64,000 nt of DNA from Paraburkholderia unamae. Its GTDB lineage: Bacteria; Pseudomonadota; Gammaproteobacteria; Burkholderiales; Burkholderiaceae. The position numbers were made by a program, and so were the translations under genes. Position 1 is the stretch's first letter, and every line of letters begins with the position of its first letter. Under the pieces are notes generated by a model, which was not told where the DNA came from, searched no databases, and saw only the letters and a list, made by a program, of their open reading frames with translations. The stretch lies in assembly GCF_003268775.1 (NCBI RefSeq), contig NZ_QLSU01000016.1, forward strand, positions 124,001 through 188,000. Direction: 5' to 3'. Of the stretch, positions 35,665 through 43,313 are shown piece after piece.

Positions 35665-36590
35665 GCCGCCGCTCCCGGCACCACGGCCGATTCGCTGCGA
35701 TTGGCCGACGCCATCGAACGCGCGTCGTGCCCGCCCAGGTGCCCTTCGCCGCAAAGCTGGCCGTGGGCGTGCGCGTAGTGGTGGTAGCCAAAAGCCATGT
35801 CCATCGTCGCGCGCAGGCCTTGCAGGTCCTCCGCGCCGTTGACGACCTGCTTGGTCAACGCGAGCCCCATGCGCGGCTGCGCGGCGAGGCGCGCGGCAAT
35901 GCGGCCCGTTTCCTCTTCCAGGCGCTCGCGCGGCACGACGCGATTGACCATGCCCATGTCGTACGCCCGCGCGGCCGGCATGCGCTCGCCGAGCATCAGC
36001 AGTTCCTTGGCGAGTCGCGGCGTGAGTTCATGAGCGTGGGCGAAATACTCCACGCCCGGAATGCCCATGCGCACCACGGGGTCCTGGAAAAACGCGTCGT
36101 CGGAAGCCACGATCAGGTCGCAGATCCAGGCCAGCATCAATCCGCCCGCAATGCAGCCGCCCTGCACCATGGCGACCGTCGGCTTCGGAATCGCGCGCCA
36201 GCGCCGGCACATGCCCAGATACACCTCCTGCTCGCGCGCATAGTGGAATTCGGCGCCGGGCTTGTTGGTGTGATCCCACCACAGATGCACGCGATCGAAC
36301 TCCCGGTTCACGTCGCGCCCAGGCGTGCCGATGTCATGGCCCGCGCTGAAGTGCTTACCGGTGCCGCACAAAACGATGGCGCGCACAGCGTCGTCGTCCA
36401 CGGCCCGGCGAAACGCCGCGTCGAGCGCATAGGTCATCTGCGAGTTCTGCGCATTGTTGAACTGCGGCCGGTTCATCGTCACGTAAGCGACGCCCTCGCG
36501 GACCTCATACAGAACGGGGCTATCGGTTTCGTACGAAGCGTGATCGGGGCGCTCGACGAACGTGTTGGCGGATTGCTGATCGGCTTGCAT
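35661..36590 (-). CDS. Enoyl-CoA hydratase/isomerase family protein
   Basis: A 309-residue crotonase-fold protein, longer than typical hydratases because of a long N-terminal lead and an extension after about residue 270. The oxyanion motifs are GTGKHFSAGHDIGTPGRD and MVQGGCIAGGLMLAWICDLIVASDDAFFQDP. VVRMGIPGVEYFAHAHELTPRLAKELLMLG is characteristic of a steroid-cluster subgroup. It lies between ipdB and ipdC and is coupled to ipdC by an ATGA overlap. It likely hydrates an unsaturated CoA ester in C/D-ring or side-chain degradation; the precise step is unknown. Confidence 0.8.
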   Translation of the reverse strand: MQADQQSANTFVERPDHASYETDSPVLYEVREGVAYVTMNRPQFNNAQNSQMTYALDAAFRRAVDDDAVRAIVLCGTGKHFSAGHDIGTPGRDVNREFDRVHLWWDHTNKPGAEFHYAREQEVYLGMCRRWRAIPKPTVAMVQGGCIAGGLMLAWICDLIVASDDAFFQDPVVRMGIPGVEYFAHAHELTPRLAKELLMLGERMPAARAYDMGMVNRVVPRERLEEETGRIAARLAAQPRMGLALTKQVVNGAEDLQGLRATMDMAFGYHHYAHAHGQLCGEGHLGGHDARSMASANRSESAVVPGAAA

Positions 36591-36626
36591 GCGAATCTCG
36601 TATGAACGTGGTGTAGCGGCGGGCGC

Positions 36627-37394
36627 TTACGCACCCAGTGCGGCGGCGCGCAGGTTGCGCGGGTCCAGGTGGGCGAGCGCCTCCAGCTCCTGCGCGCTCG
36701 GCGCCGGGGTTTCGGCAACGTCGTCGGGCACGTGAACAGGAAAGCCCGTGGCATCCTGCACGTCCTTTACACTCACGCCCGGATGCAGCGCGCGCAGGCG
36801 CAACTGCCGGTTGGGCCCGCCGAAATCCATCACGCAGAGATTGGTAATCACGCTGCGGATATCGATGTCGTCGAAGCTGTAGCCGCGCGGCAGGCGCTGC
36901 GGGTTGTAGCCGATCGAAGCCACCATATCCACCTCGCCTTCCACAAACACCTTGCGGCTGTGCTGCGGCACGAAGAACGAGTTGGCGTGACTGATCGAAT
37001 TGCCGGGAAAGCCACGCACGCCAAGCATCTGCACCTTGGGCTGGCGATAGTCGCCGCCCACCATCGAAATGTTGGCTTGACCGTAGCGGTCGATCTGCGT
37101 CGGCCCGACCATCGCGTGGCGCTTGCCGCCCCACACGTTCTCGAAAATTCGCGAAAAGCCCATCCACGTTTCGCGCTTGACGGCCTGCGCCGCGCGCGGT
37201 CCGACCGGCACCGGCTCGCTCACGAGCCAGGCTTCCGAGTCGGTCATCATCAGGTCGCGGTTCAGCGTCGACATGCACAGCGAGGCGGCCAGGCGCGGCA
37301 CGATGCCGATGCCCGTGGCCAGCACTTCGCCGTCGGTTTGCCAGGCCCGCGCGGCCGCGCAGATGATGCGATCGACCAGCGTTGTTTCGTTCAT
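36627..37394 (-). CDS. ipdB: CoA-transferase-fold ring hydrolase subunit IpdB
   Basis: A 255-residue subunit of the class I CoA-transferase fold, matching IpdB. Together with IpdA it hydrolyses and opens the last ring (COCHEA-CoA) in steroid C/D degradation. Landmarks are GEVLATGIGIVPRLAASL, AMVGPTQIDRYGQANISMVGGDYRQPKVQMLGVRG and NSFFVPQHSRKVFVEGEVDMVASIGYN. The usual CoA-transferase glutamate context is altered, in line with a hydrolase role. It starts 13 bases after ipdA, with GAGGTG upstream. The length is normal for the family. Confidence 0.88.
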   Translation of the reverse strand: MNETTLVDRIICAAARAWQTDGEVLATGIGIVPRLAASLCMSTLNRDLMMTDSEAWLVSEPVPVGPRAAQAVKRETWMGFSRIFENVWGGKRHAMVGPTQIDRYGQANISMVGGDYRQPKVQMLGVRGFPGNSISHANSFFVPQHSRKVFVEGEVDMVASIGYNPQRLPRGYSFDDIDIRSVITNLCVMDFGGPNRQLRLRALHPGVSVKDVQDATGFPVHVPDDVAETPAPSAQELEALAHLDPRNLRAAALGA

Positions 37395-37407
37395 CTCATC
37401 ACCTCGT

Positions 37408-38286
37408 TCAGAAAACCGGCAACGGCAGGGCGCGCACTGCATCGGCGCCGCCCACGCTCGCCAGATAGGCTTCTTCGCCGGGCGCGACGTAGCGCGCGTA
37501 ATACTGCTGCCAGCCTTCCGGGTCTTTCGCGCTTGCGGCATACGCCTTGAAATGCGCGACGTCGAAGCCGTAGAGCGGCGCACAGGAGGACGGATGGGCG
37601 CCGCATGGCGCATGCACCACGCCGGTCGTCTCGGAGCGCTCCCAGTGCACGTGGCGCGCCTCTTCCTCGCTTTCGAAGTACGAGCTCTCGACGAGTTCGT
37701 CGCAACTGACGTAGGTCTGGCTGGCAGCGCGCGCGAACAGGTGGTCCATGTACAGGTCCGGGCCCTTGATCTGGCACACGCCGCGCGCGTCCGCACGATC
37801 GGCGTGCAGCAGGGCGACGTCGAGCGGCAGCGCGGGCATCGCCACCCAGTCGCGCCCGTCGTAGGGCGAGCCGATCACGGCGATTTCCGGGTTATGGCGC
37901 AGCACGTCGGTGCCAAGACCGATCGAAGTCGGAATGAACGGAATGCGCATGCCCGCCGCCTTCAGGCCGAGCATCAGCATGCCCTCGTCGATTTCCATCA
38001 CGTCGAGCTTGCCGCTCTGGCGCGCCATGCGGAAATACGGTTCGAGCGGAATGAAGTCGAGCGACACGAACGCGAACACGAGCTTGCGCACCTTGCCCGC
38101 GGCGCACAGCATGCCGACATCGGCGCCGCCATACGCCACCACGGTCAGATCCTTCACCGGCGAGCGCAGCAGTTCGCGCACGAGCGCCATCGGCTTGCGC
38201 CGGGGCCCCCAGCCGCCAATGCCGATCGTCATGCCGTCGCGCAGTTGCGAGACCACGTCGCCCGCCTGCATCAGTTTGTTCGCCAT
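37408..38286 (-). CDS. ipdA: CoA-transferase-fold ring hydrolase subunit IpdA
   Basis: A 292-residue alpha subunit of the CoA-transferase fold, matching IpdA. It begins with NKLMQAGDVVSQLRDGMTIGIGGWGPRRKPMALVREL, whose GIGGWG loop is the CoA-transferase alpha signature. LTVVAYGGADVGMLCAAGKVRKLVFAFVSLDFIPLEPYF follows. With IpdB it forms the heterotetramer that opens ring C of COCHEA-CoA. It starts 3 bases from the hsaC stop and precedes ipdB by 13 bases, so the pair is co-translated after the extradiol dioxygenase. Confidence 0.9.
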   Translation of the reverse strand: MANKLMQAGDVVSQLRDGMTIGIGGWGPRRKPMALVRELLRSPVKDLTVVAYGGADVGMLCAAGKVRKLVFAFVSLDFIPLEPYFRMARQSGKLDVMEIDEGMLMLGLKAAGMRIPFIPTSIGLGTDVLRHNPEIAVIGSPYDGRDWVAMPALPLDVALLHADRADARGVCQIKGPDLYMDHLFARAASQTYVSCDELVESSYFESEEEARHVHWERSETTGVVHAPCGAHPSSCAPLYGFDVAHFKAYAASAKDPEGWQQYYARYVAPGEEAYLASVGGADAVRALPLPVF

Positions 38287-38289
38287 GCC

Positions 38290-39183
38290 TTACCCCTTGC
38301 GTCCAACCGTGAAATCGTGGCCCCACAGGCTCACGGCCGTGAATTCGTGGGCGATGTGCTGCTTCCAGTCCACCACCGCGCCGCCATAGCCGTACTCGAT
38401 GTCGAAGCCCGAGGGCGACTTCATGTAGAACGAAATCATGCGGTCGTTGGTGTGCTGGCCGAGCGTCGCCGATAGCGGTGCGCCATGCGCCGCCATGCGG
38501 TCGAGCGCGCGGCCGACTTCCGGCATCGACTCCACTTCGAGCATGATGTGCACGCAACCGCTTTCCACCGGAAAGCCCGCGAAAGCGACGCTGTGGTGAC
38601 GGCCGTTGGCGCAGTGCAGGAAGTGGATCGGCAACGTCGGGCCGTCCGCGCCCGCCGGCTGGAAGTTGAAAATGTCGGAAAGCCCGAAGCCCATGACATC
38701 GCGAAAGAACGCGACGGTGGCGTCGAAATTGGTGGCCGGCAGCACCGCGTGACCCATGCCGATCTCGCCGGTCACGAAGCGCGCGACCCCAACGGGCGAC
38801 GCGAAGTGACGGAAGTCGGACTTGAAGCCCCAGACGATTTCGTGACGGTTGCCCGAGGGATCGTCGAAGGCCACCAGTTGCTGCACGCAGCGTTCGGCGC
38901 ACAGCGCGGCGTCGCCGCGCGTGAATGTCACGTGCGCGGCTTCGAGCGCCGCAACGGCGGCGGCGAATGCTTCGGCGTTGCGCACTTCCCAGCCCGAAGC
39001 GGTGTACGCGTCGCGCTGGCCGGAAACGACCGCGATGCGAAACTGCCGCTCGTCGATCTTCACGCGCAGGCTGCCCGAGGGCGAGCGTTCCGTCATGGCG
39101 CCCAGCACGTGCTGCGCGTAGTCGCTCCACTTCGCCATGTCGGTGGTTTCGGCCACCACGTAGGCAAGACCGCTAATTTCCAT
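38290..39183 (-). CDS. hsaC: Iron extradiol dioxygenase HsaC (3,4-DHSA dioxygenase)
   Basis: A 297-residue type I extradiol dioxygenase with two vicinal-oxygen-chelate domains. The iron ligands are the His in EIGMGHAVLPATNF, the second His in NGRHHSVAF and the Glu in SPSGFDIEYGYGG; the length matches HsaC/BphC. HsaC cleaves ring A of 3,4-DHSA (the catechol made by HsaAB) next to its hydroxyls. I use ATG 39183 (ATG 39186 is possible); GAGG and GGGAG lie just upstream. It is the first gene of the long ipd operon, with a TTAGTC...GACGATG motif 67 bases upstream. Confidence 0.88.
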   Translation of the reverse strand: MEISGLAYVVAETTDMAKWSDYAQHVLGAMTERSPSGSLRVKIDERQFRIAVVSGQRDAYTASGWEVRNAEAFAAAVAALEAAHVTFTRGDAALCAERCVQQLVAFDDPSGNRHEIVWGFKSDFRHFASPVGVARFVTGEIGMGHAVLPATNFDATVAFFRDVMGFGLSDIFNFQPAGADGPTLPIHFLHCANGRHHSVAFAGFPVESGCVHIMLEVESMPEVGRALDRMAAHGAPLSATLGQHTNDRMISFYMKSPSGFDIEYGYGGAVVDWKQHIAHEFTAVSLWGHDFTVGRKG

Positions 39184-39250
39184 CATCTCCCGAGACCTCT
39201 CAGATTCGTAGCAGCGTGAATTCATTATTCCCGCCCGCACCGGGGCGGGT

Positions 39251-39269
39251 CATCGTCCGTTGAGACTAA
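39251..39269 (-). promoter_or_regulatory. Steroid-regulon motif, site 1 (hsaC operon)
   Basis: Read toward hsaC the site is TTAGTCTCAACGGACGATG, 67 bases before the hsaC start. It fits the shared consensus TTAGTC-N4-C(A/G)-GACGATG and contains an imperfect dyad TAGTC-N6-GACGA. A TAATGA that could serve as a -10 box lies about 23 bases downstream. Confidence 0.7.
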
Positions 39270-39271
39270 CG

Positions 39272-39305
39272 AAAACCACCGTCCGGCAAGCCTCGCGGCG
39301 GTTTT
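39272..39305 (-). terminator. Terminator of the OYE operon
   Basis: The arms 39272-39281 (AAAACCACCG) and 39296-39305 (CGGCGGTTTT) form a 10-bp stem with one mismatch, flanked by A and T runs. On the minus strand it follows the stop of the flavin oxidoreductase gene (39343) and precedes the hsaC operator, so it separates the two operons. Confidence 0.6.
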
Positions 39306-39342
39306 TGCGCAGTGCGTCAACCCAATGCGTCAGCGCAGTACG

Positions 39343-40419
39343 TCATGCCACGCAGGCGGGCGCCGCCGGGTAGTCGCTGTAGCCCGCCGAACCCGCCGTG
39401 TAGAGGGTCTTGCGATCGAACTTCGCGAGCGGCAAACCCTCGCGCAGGCGGCGCACGAGATCGGGGTTGGCGATGAAGTCGCGCGCGAACGAAACGGCGC
39501 TGGCCGCGCCCTCGTCGATCAGGCGCGTACCCTCTTGCGCGCCGATGCTGTCGTTGAGGATCAGCGCCTCGCCAAAGTGCTTGCGTGCGAGCGCAAACGC
39601 GTCGATGGCGGCATCGGGCGAGCGCATCACATGCAGCCAGCCGATTCCCAGCGACGCGGCCTTTTCCATCAACGCGACATGCGTTTGTGCGGAGTCCTGA
39701 TCGGACGTGTCGTTATAGGTGTTGCCCGGATTGATCCGCAGACCCACGCGCTCGGCGCCCATGCCTTCGGCCATGCCGCTCAAACACTCCACGGCGAAAC
39801 GAATGCGGTTCGCAAGCGATCCGCCGTATTCGTCGCGCCGCAGGTTGGTGCCCGTGCACATGAACTGCATCGGCAGATAGCCGCTCGTGCCGTGCAGCTC
39901 CACGCCGTCGAAACCGGCCTCGCGCGCGCGAATGGCTACGAGCCGGTGTTCGTTGACGATGCGGCGCACCGCGTCGGTGTCGAGTTCGATCGGCTCGTCG
40001 TAGGGCTGCATGCCCGCGCGATCGGTGAACACCTGCCCCGCCGCGCGCAGTGGCGAGGGCGCCACGGTCTGCACGCCCGGCGGCTTGACGAAGGCGCTGC
40101 CGATGCGCCCGGCGTGCATGATCTGCAAGACGATCTTGCCGCCGCGCGCGTGCACGGCGTCGACCACGCGGCTCCAGCCCGCGATATGCGCCAGCGTCTG
40201 AAGGCCCGGTTGACGGCAGTACGCCTGGCCATTCGCCACCGGCCAGGTGCCCTCTGCGACGATCAGGCCCGCGTCGGCGCGCGCGGCGTAGTAGTCCGCC
40301 ATGATCACGGTGGGTACGCCATCGGGGTCCGCGCGATTGCGCGTCATGGGCGCCATCACGATGCGGTTGGCAAGATCGAGCGCGCCAAGGCGCACGGGTT
40401 CGAAAAGACTCTCGTGCAT
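39343..40419 (-). CDS. Old yellow enzyme-family NADH:flavin oxidoreductase
   Basis: A 358-residue FMN TIM-barrel ene-reductase of the NemA/OYE group. Landmarks are NRIVMAPMTRNRADPDGVPT, KIVLQIMHAGRIG, NLRRDEYGGSLANRIRF and GWLHVMRSPDAA. The substrate-binding pair that is normally His-x2-Asn or His-x2-His reads ELHGTSGYL, so the second ligand is Ser. This may change substrate range. OYEs reduce activated C=C bonds, and steroid clusters often hold one that reduces a steroid enone or dienone. It is last in an operon with a BaiE-like protein and two SDRs and is followed by a terminator. Confidence 0.8.
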   Translation of the reverse strand: MHESLFEPVRLGALDLANRIVMAPMTRNRADPDGVPTVIMADYYAARADAGLIVAEGTWPVANGQAYCRQPGLQTLAHIAGWSRVVDAVHARGGKIVLQIMHAGRIGSAFVKPPGVQTVAPSPLRAAGQVFTDRAGMQPYDEPIELDTDAVRRIVNEHRLVAIRAREAGFDGVELHGTSGYLPMQFMCTGTNLRRDEYGGSLANRIRFAVECLSGMAEGMGAERVGLRINPGNTYNDTSDQDSAQTHVALMEKAASLGIGWLHVMRSPDAAIDAFALARKHFGEALILNDSIGAQEGTRLIDEGAASAVSFARDFIANPDLVRRLREGLPLAKFDRKTLYTAGSAGYSDYPAAPACVA

Positions 40420-40426
40420 GGCGGCC

Positions 40427-41056
40427 TCAGCGAACACGGATGCGCGGCGCGGGCGTGCCGCGTCGCATGGTGGCGAGAAACTGCTCGAGCGGCGCGGGCG
40501 CGGCAACTTCGGGCAAGCTGTCCTTGTCGGGCCGCTCGGCCCAGAACTCGCGCCACGAGGGAAACAGCTCGTGAAACGTGCCCTTGTACGGTTCGCGGCC
40601 CGGCCAGCGCATCTTCATGTCGCCGATGGGCGGCTTGTTCAGGTCGCTCGCATACCAGTAGCACGGCAGACGGCGCCTGAAGTACCAGCGGCCGTCGATG
40701 CGCTCGTAATCGTCCCAGTAGAGCATCTGCATGATGACCCACTCGGGGCCGCACTCGTGCTCGTTCTTCGAATACACCACGCCGGTGGCATGGTCGCGGT
40801 CGACGAACTCGATGATGTGCTGCCCCAGGTGGTGCGACGTGCCGGTGAACTGCTCGCGCAAGGTATCGGTCTGCCACGCCTTGAAATGCGCGCGGCCCAC
40901 GCGGTCCTTGCCCACGCGCACATCGGGCGCGAACAGGTTCACGTGGGCGTCGAGATCGCGCATGTCGAGCGACAGCGAATACTTGCCCGCCAGTTGGCGA
41001 ATCTCCTCGATCGATTCGAGGCGATCGAGCCTCGCCTCCAGTGTTTCGGTGCTCAT
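40427..41056 (-). CDS. SnoaL/NTF2-like protein, candidate hydroxysteroid dehydratase
   Basis: A 209-residue SnoaL_4 (NTF2-fold) protein. The N-terminal pattern GKYSLSLDMRD places Tyr26 and Asp31 with the same spacing as the catalytic Tyr and Asp of bile acid 7alpha-dehydratase BaiE. A His cluster (His75, His76, His80 in TSHHLGQHI) and a basic stretch YFRRRL fit the later His and Arg of that enzyme. The C-terminal 60 residues (YWYASDLNKPPIGDMKMRW) are extra. The operon partners are two SDRs and an OYE, as in 7-hydroxysteroid dehydration routes. The dehydratase role is inferred; another steroid isomerase or hydratase is possible. Confidence 0.6.
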   Translation of the reverse strand: MSTETLEARLDRLESIEEIRQLAGKYSLSLDMRDLDAHVNLFAPDVRVGKDRVGRAHFKAWQTDTLREQFTGTSHHLGQHIIEFVDRDHATGVVYSKNEHECGPEWVIMQMLYWDDYERIDGRWYFRRRLPCYWYASDLNKPPIGDMKMRWPGREPYKGTFHELFPSWREFWAERPDKDSLPEVAAPAPLEQFLATMRRGTPAPRIRVR

Positions 41057-41067
41057 GCCCGCTCCCC

Positions 41068-41838
41068 TCAGTCGAGCGCGGTGCCGAGCACGGCCGTACG
41101 GCCGCCGTCCACGGGCAGCGCCGCGCCCGTCACATACGAGGCCTCGTCGCTCGCGAGAAAGAGAATCGCGCTCGCGAGCTCGTCGGGGCGGCCGACGCGG
41201 CGCATCGGGATGAGCGACTCTGTCTTGCTGCGCGCCGTGGCGTCGGAGAGCATCGCGGCCGTGCCCGGCGTTTCCACCACGGCCGGAATCACGACGTTCA
41301 CGCGAATGCCGTGCGCCGCGCCCTCGGCCGCCGCCGCGCGCGAGAAGTTGATGACGGCCGCCTTCGCCGCCGAATAGCCCGCCATGTGCGAGGTGCCGAG
41401 CAGACCGCAGATCGACGAGAGATTGATGATCGAGCCGCCGCGCTCCTTCATGAGCTTCATCGCCGCGCGCGTGCCCCAGAAGGTGCCGTCCACCGACGTG
41501 GCGAAGTTGGCGTGCCAGTCACCGGTCGACGTATCCTCGATCAAGCCCCATGTATAGGCCATGGCGTTGTTGACGAGAATGTCGAGCGCGCCGTGGCGCT
41601 CGATGGTGCTCGCAATCGCCGCTTCGAACGCGGCTTCGTTGCTCACGTCGGCCTGCACGGCCTCGGCGCGGCCGCCGTTGGCGGTGATGCGCGCCACCAC
41701 TTCCGCGAGCGGACCTTCGCGCCGGCCGCAGATCACGACCGTTGCGCCCTCCTGCGCGAAACGCTCCGCCGTAGCGGCGCCGATGCCGGTGCCGCCGCCC
41801 GTGACGAGCGCGACCTTGCCTTCAAGACGTCCTGTCAT
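41068..41838 (-). CDS. Short-chain dehydrogenase (hydroxysteroid dehydrogenase candidate)
   Basis: A 256-residue classical SDR. The cofactor loop is VTGGGTGIGAATAERFAQEGATVVICGRR (an Arg after the second strand hints at NADP), and the active site is NLSSICGLLGTSHMAGYSAAKAA. The end, SYVTGAALPVDGGRTAVLG, is normal. It is the second gene of the operon starting at 42588 and precedes the SnoaL-like gene by 11 bases. Context suggests oxidation of a ring hydroxyl (for example 7 or 12) of a bile acid or steroid; sequence alone cannot fix the position. Confidence 0.75.
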   Translation of the reverse strand: MTGRLEGKVALVTGGGTGIGAATAERFAQEGATVVICGRREGPLAEVVARITANGGRAEAVQADVSNEAAFEAAIASTIERHGALDILVNNAMAYTWGLIEDTSTGDWHANFATSVDGTFWGTRAAMKLMKERGGSIINLSSICGLLGTSHMAGYSAAKAAVINFSRAAAAEGAAHGIRVNVVIPAVVETPGTAAMLSDATARSKTESLIPMRRVGRPDELASAILFLASDEASYVTGAALPVDGGRTAVLGTALD

Positions 41839-41847
41839 TCCATTCTC

Positions 41848-42588
41848 CTAAATAAACGCCATGCCGCCGTTCACGGCCACGTTTTGCCCTGTGATGAAGG
41901 CGCTGTCGTCGCTTGCCAGGAAGAGCGCCACGCGGGCCACTTCATCCGGCTTGCCCATGCGTCCGAGCGGCACCGACTTGACGATGGCCTCGCTCCATTC
42001 CTCGGGGATGCCTTGCATCATCGGGGTGTTGGTCGGACCCGGCACGACGGTGTTGACGCGAATGCCCGTGGGTGCGAGTTCGCGCGCGATGCTGCGCGTG
42101 AGGCCCATGACACCGGCTTTCGACGCGCAGTAATGCGCCGGACCTTCGCCATTGAGCGCCGACGTGCTCGACACATTGACGATGGCGCCGCGATTGCCCA
42201 CGGCCTGCATGCTGCGCGCCGCCTCGCGGCACAGATAGAACGCACCCGTGAGATTGACGCCGATGACCTTGGCCCAGTTTTCGTCGGGCGTTTGCGCGAG
42301 CGTGTCGACTGCGCCCACACCTGCGTTGTTGACGACGATGTCTACGCGGCCATGGCGCTCCACCGTTTCGGCGAACAGCGCCTGCACCGCCGCGCTGCTG
42401 CTCACGTCCACCTTGCGTGCCGCGCATTGCTGTGCTTCCGGCGCGGTGGAAATGGTGGTTTGCGCCGCCTCCAGATCGAGGTCGATGGCGACCACGGTCG
42501 CGCCTTCCTCGGCGAAAAGACGTGCGATAGAACGGCCGATGCCCTGGCCCGCACCCGTTACGAGTGCAACTTTGCCTGCGAGTCTCAT
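41848..42588 (-). CDS. Short-chain dehydrogenase (FabG-like)
   Basis: A 246-residue classical SDR. The cofactor loop is VTGAGQGIGRSIARLFAEEGATVVAIDLD (Asp favours NAD), and the active site is NVSSTSALNGEGPAHYCASKAG. ATG 42588 is chosen over 42594 because AGGAG then sits at a normal distance. Its leader carries nearly three copies of an 8-base repeat (42601-42624). It is the first gene of the SDR-SDR-SnoaL-OYE operon, with a TTAGTC...GACGATG site 106 bases upstream. It is probably a hydroxysteroid dehydrogenase. Confidence 0.78.
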   Translation of the reverse strand: MRLAGKVALVTGAGQGIGRSIARLFAEEGATVVAIDLDLEAAQTTISTAPEAQQCAARKVDVSSSAAVQALFAETVERHGRVDIVVNNAGVGAVDTLAQTPDENWAKVIGVNLTGAFYLCREAARSMQAVGNRGAIVNVSSTSALNGEGPAHYCASKAGVMGLTRSIARELAPTGIRVNTVVPGPTNTPMMQGIPEEWSEAIVKSVPLGRMGKPDEVARVALFLASDDSAFITGQNVAVNGGMAFI

Positions 42589-42600
42589 CCGCATTGCTCC

Positions 42601-42624
42601 TTTGTTGCTTTGTTGCTTTGTTGA
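42601..42624. repeat. Short tandem repeat in the SDR operon leader
   Basis: Three tandem 8-base units on the plus strand (TTTGTTGC, TTTGTTGC, TTTGTTGA) lie directly upstream of the AGGAG ribosome site of the SDR gene, which is on the opposite strand. Copy-number change by slippage would alter leader length but not the reading frame. Confidence 0.55.
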
Positions 42625-42694
42625 TATGGGGATTGGGGCCCGGTTGGTGCGCTTGGGCCCTTGCTCACAGGCTACGGTTGGGAGTGCGGGGCGC

Positions 42695-42713
42695 CATCGT
42701 CCGATGGGACTAA
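42695..42713 (-). promoter_or_regulatory. Steroid-regulon motif, site 2 (SDR/OYE operon)
   Basis: Read toward the SDR gene the site is TTAGTCCCATCGGACGATG, 106 bases before the start at 42588. It is a full match to the consensus. It lies between the operon and the 526-bp repeat that begins at 42771. Confidence 0.7.
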
Positions 42714-42770
42714 GGGCTTGTTGTGGGTTTTTTTGGTGCTGCTTTTGTTTTTGGTTGGATTGGGGGTTTC

Positions 42771-43296
42771 GCGTTTCCTTGCTTTCGTGTCGGTCTGCCT
42801 GGGTTGCCCCTGTGCGGGGCGGCACCTACTTTTCTTTGCAGCGGCAAAGAAAAGTAGGCAAAAGAAAGCCGCTCACACCGCCAATGCCCGCCACCGTTCA
42901 CCCCGCACCGCATCAGGTAGTGGCTCCGGAGCGTCCGTCACCCCGCACCTTCGAACGTAGTGACAAGGCAGTCATACTTCCCGCTGCTCGCTTCGCGCGC
43001 CGCGGAAAGGTCTGCAAGGGAAACCCGCCTTGCATACGCGAGGTTTGTGGTTTGTGTTATGCCCTTCGGGGCGCGTAGCGCCGCCGGAAGGATGAGCCCT
43101 TTGTCACTACGTTCAAGGGTGCGGGGTGACGGACGCTCCGGAGCCACTATCTGGGGTGGCGCGAGGTGAACGGTGGCAGGCATTAGCGGTGTGAGCGGCT
43201 TTCTTTTGCCTACTTTTCTTTGCCGCTGCAAAGAAAAGTAGGTGCCGCCCCGCACAGGGGCAACGCTGGCAGACCGACACGAAAACAAGGAAACGC
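42771..43296 (+). repeat. 526-bp near-palindromic repeat, copy A
   Basis: A non-coding element of exactly 526 bp with terminal GCGTTTCC and GGAAACGC. The outer ~195 bp on each side are inverted copies of each other around a ~135-bp unique centre. Each arm holds a perfect 14-bp hairpin, CTACTTTTCTTTGC-AGCG-GCAAAGAAAAGTAG (here 42826-42857), and a CCCC-TGTGC-GGGG hairpin. Short frames inside repeat between copies but lack ribosome sites and are not genes. A second copy in opposite orientation lies at 53804-54329, also 526 bp and, by eye, over 95% identical as its reverse complement. It resembles a MITE or large REP-like element. Confidence 0.85.
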
Positions 43297-43313
43297 CAAC
43301 ACCCCAAAACCAA

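Noticed and set aside
42661..43288. Several 70-120-codon frames inside repeat copies A and B
   Set aside because: The same peptides recur in every copy and on both strands of the repeat, with no ribosome sites; they are by-products of the palindromic repeat.
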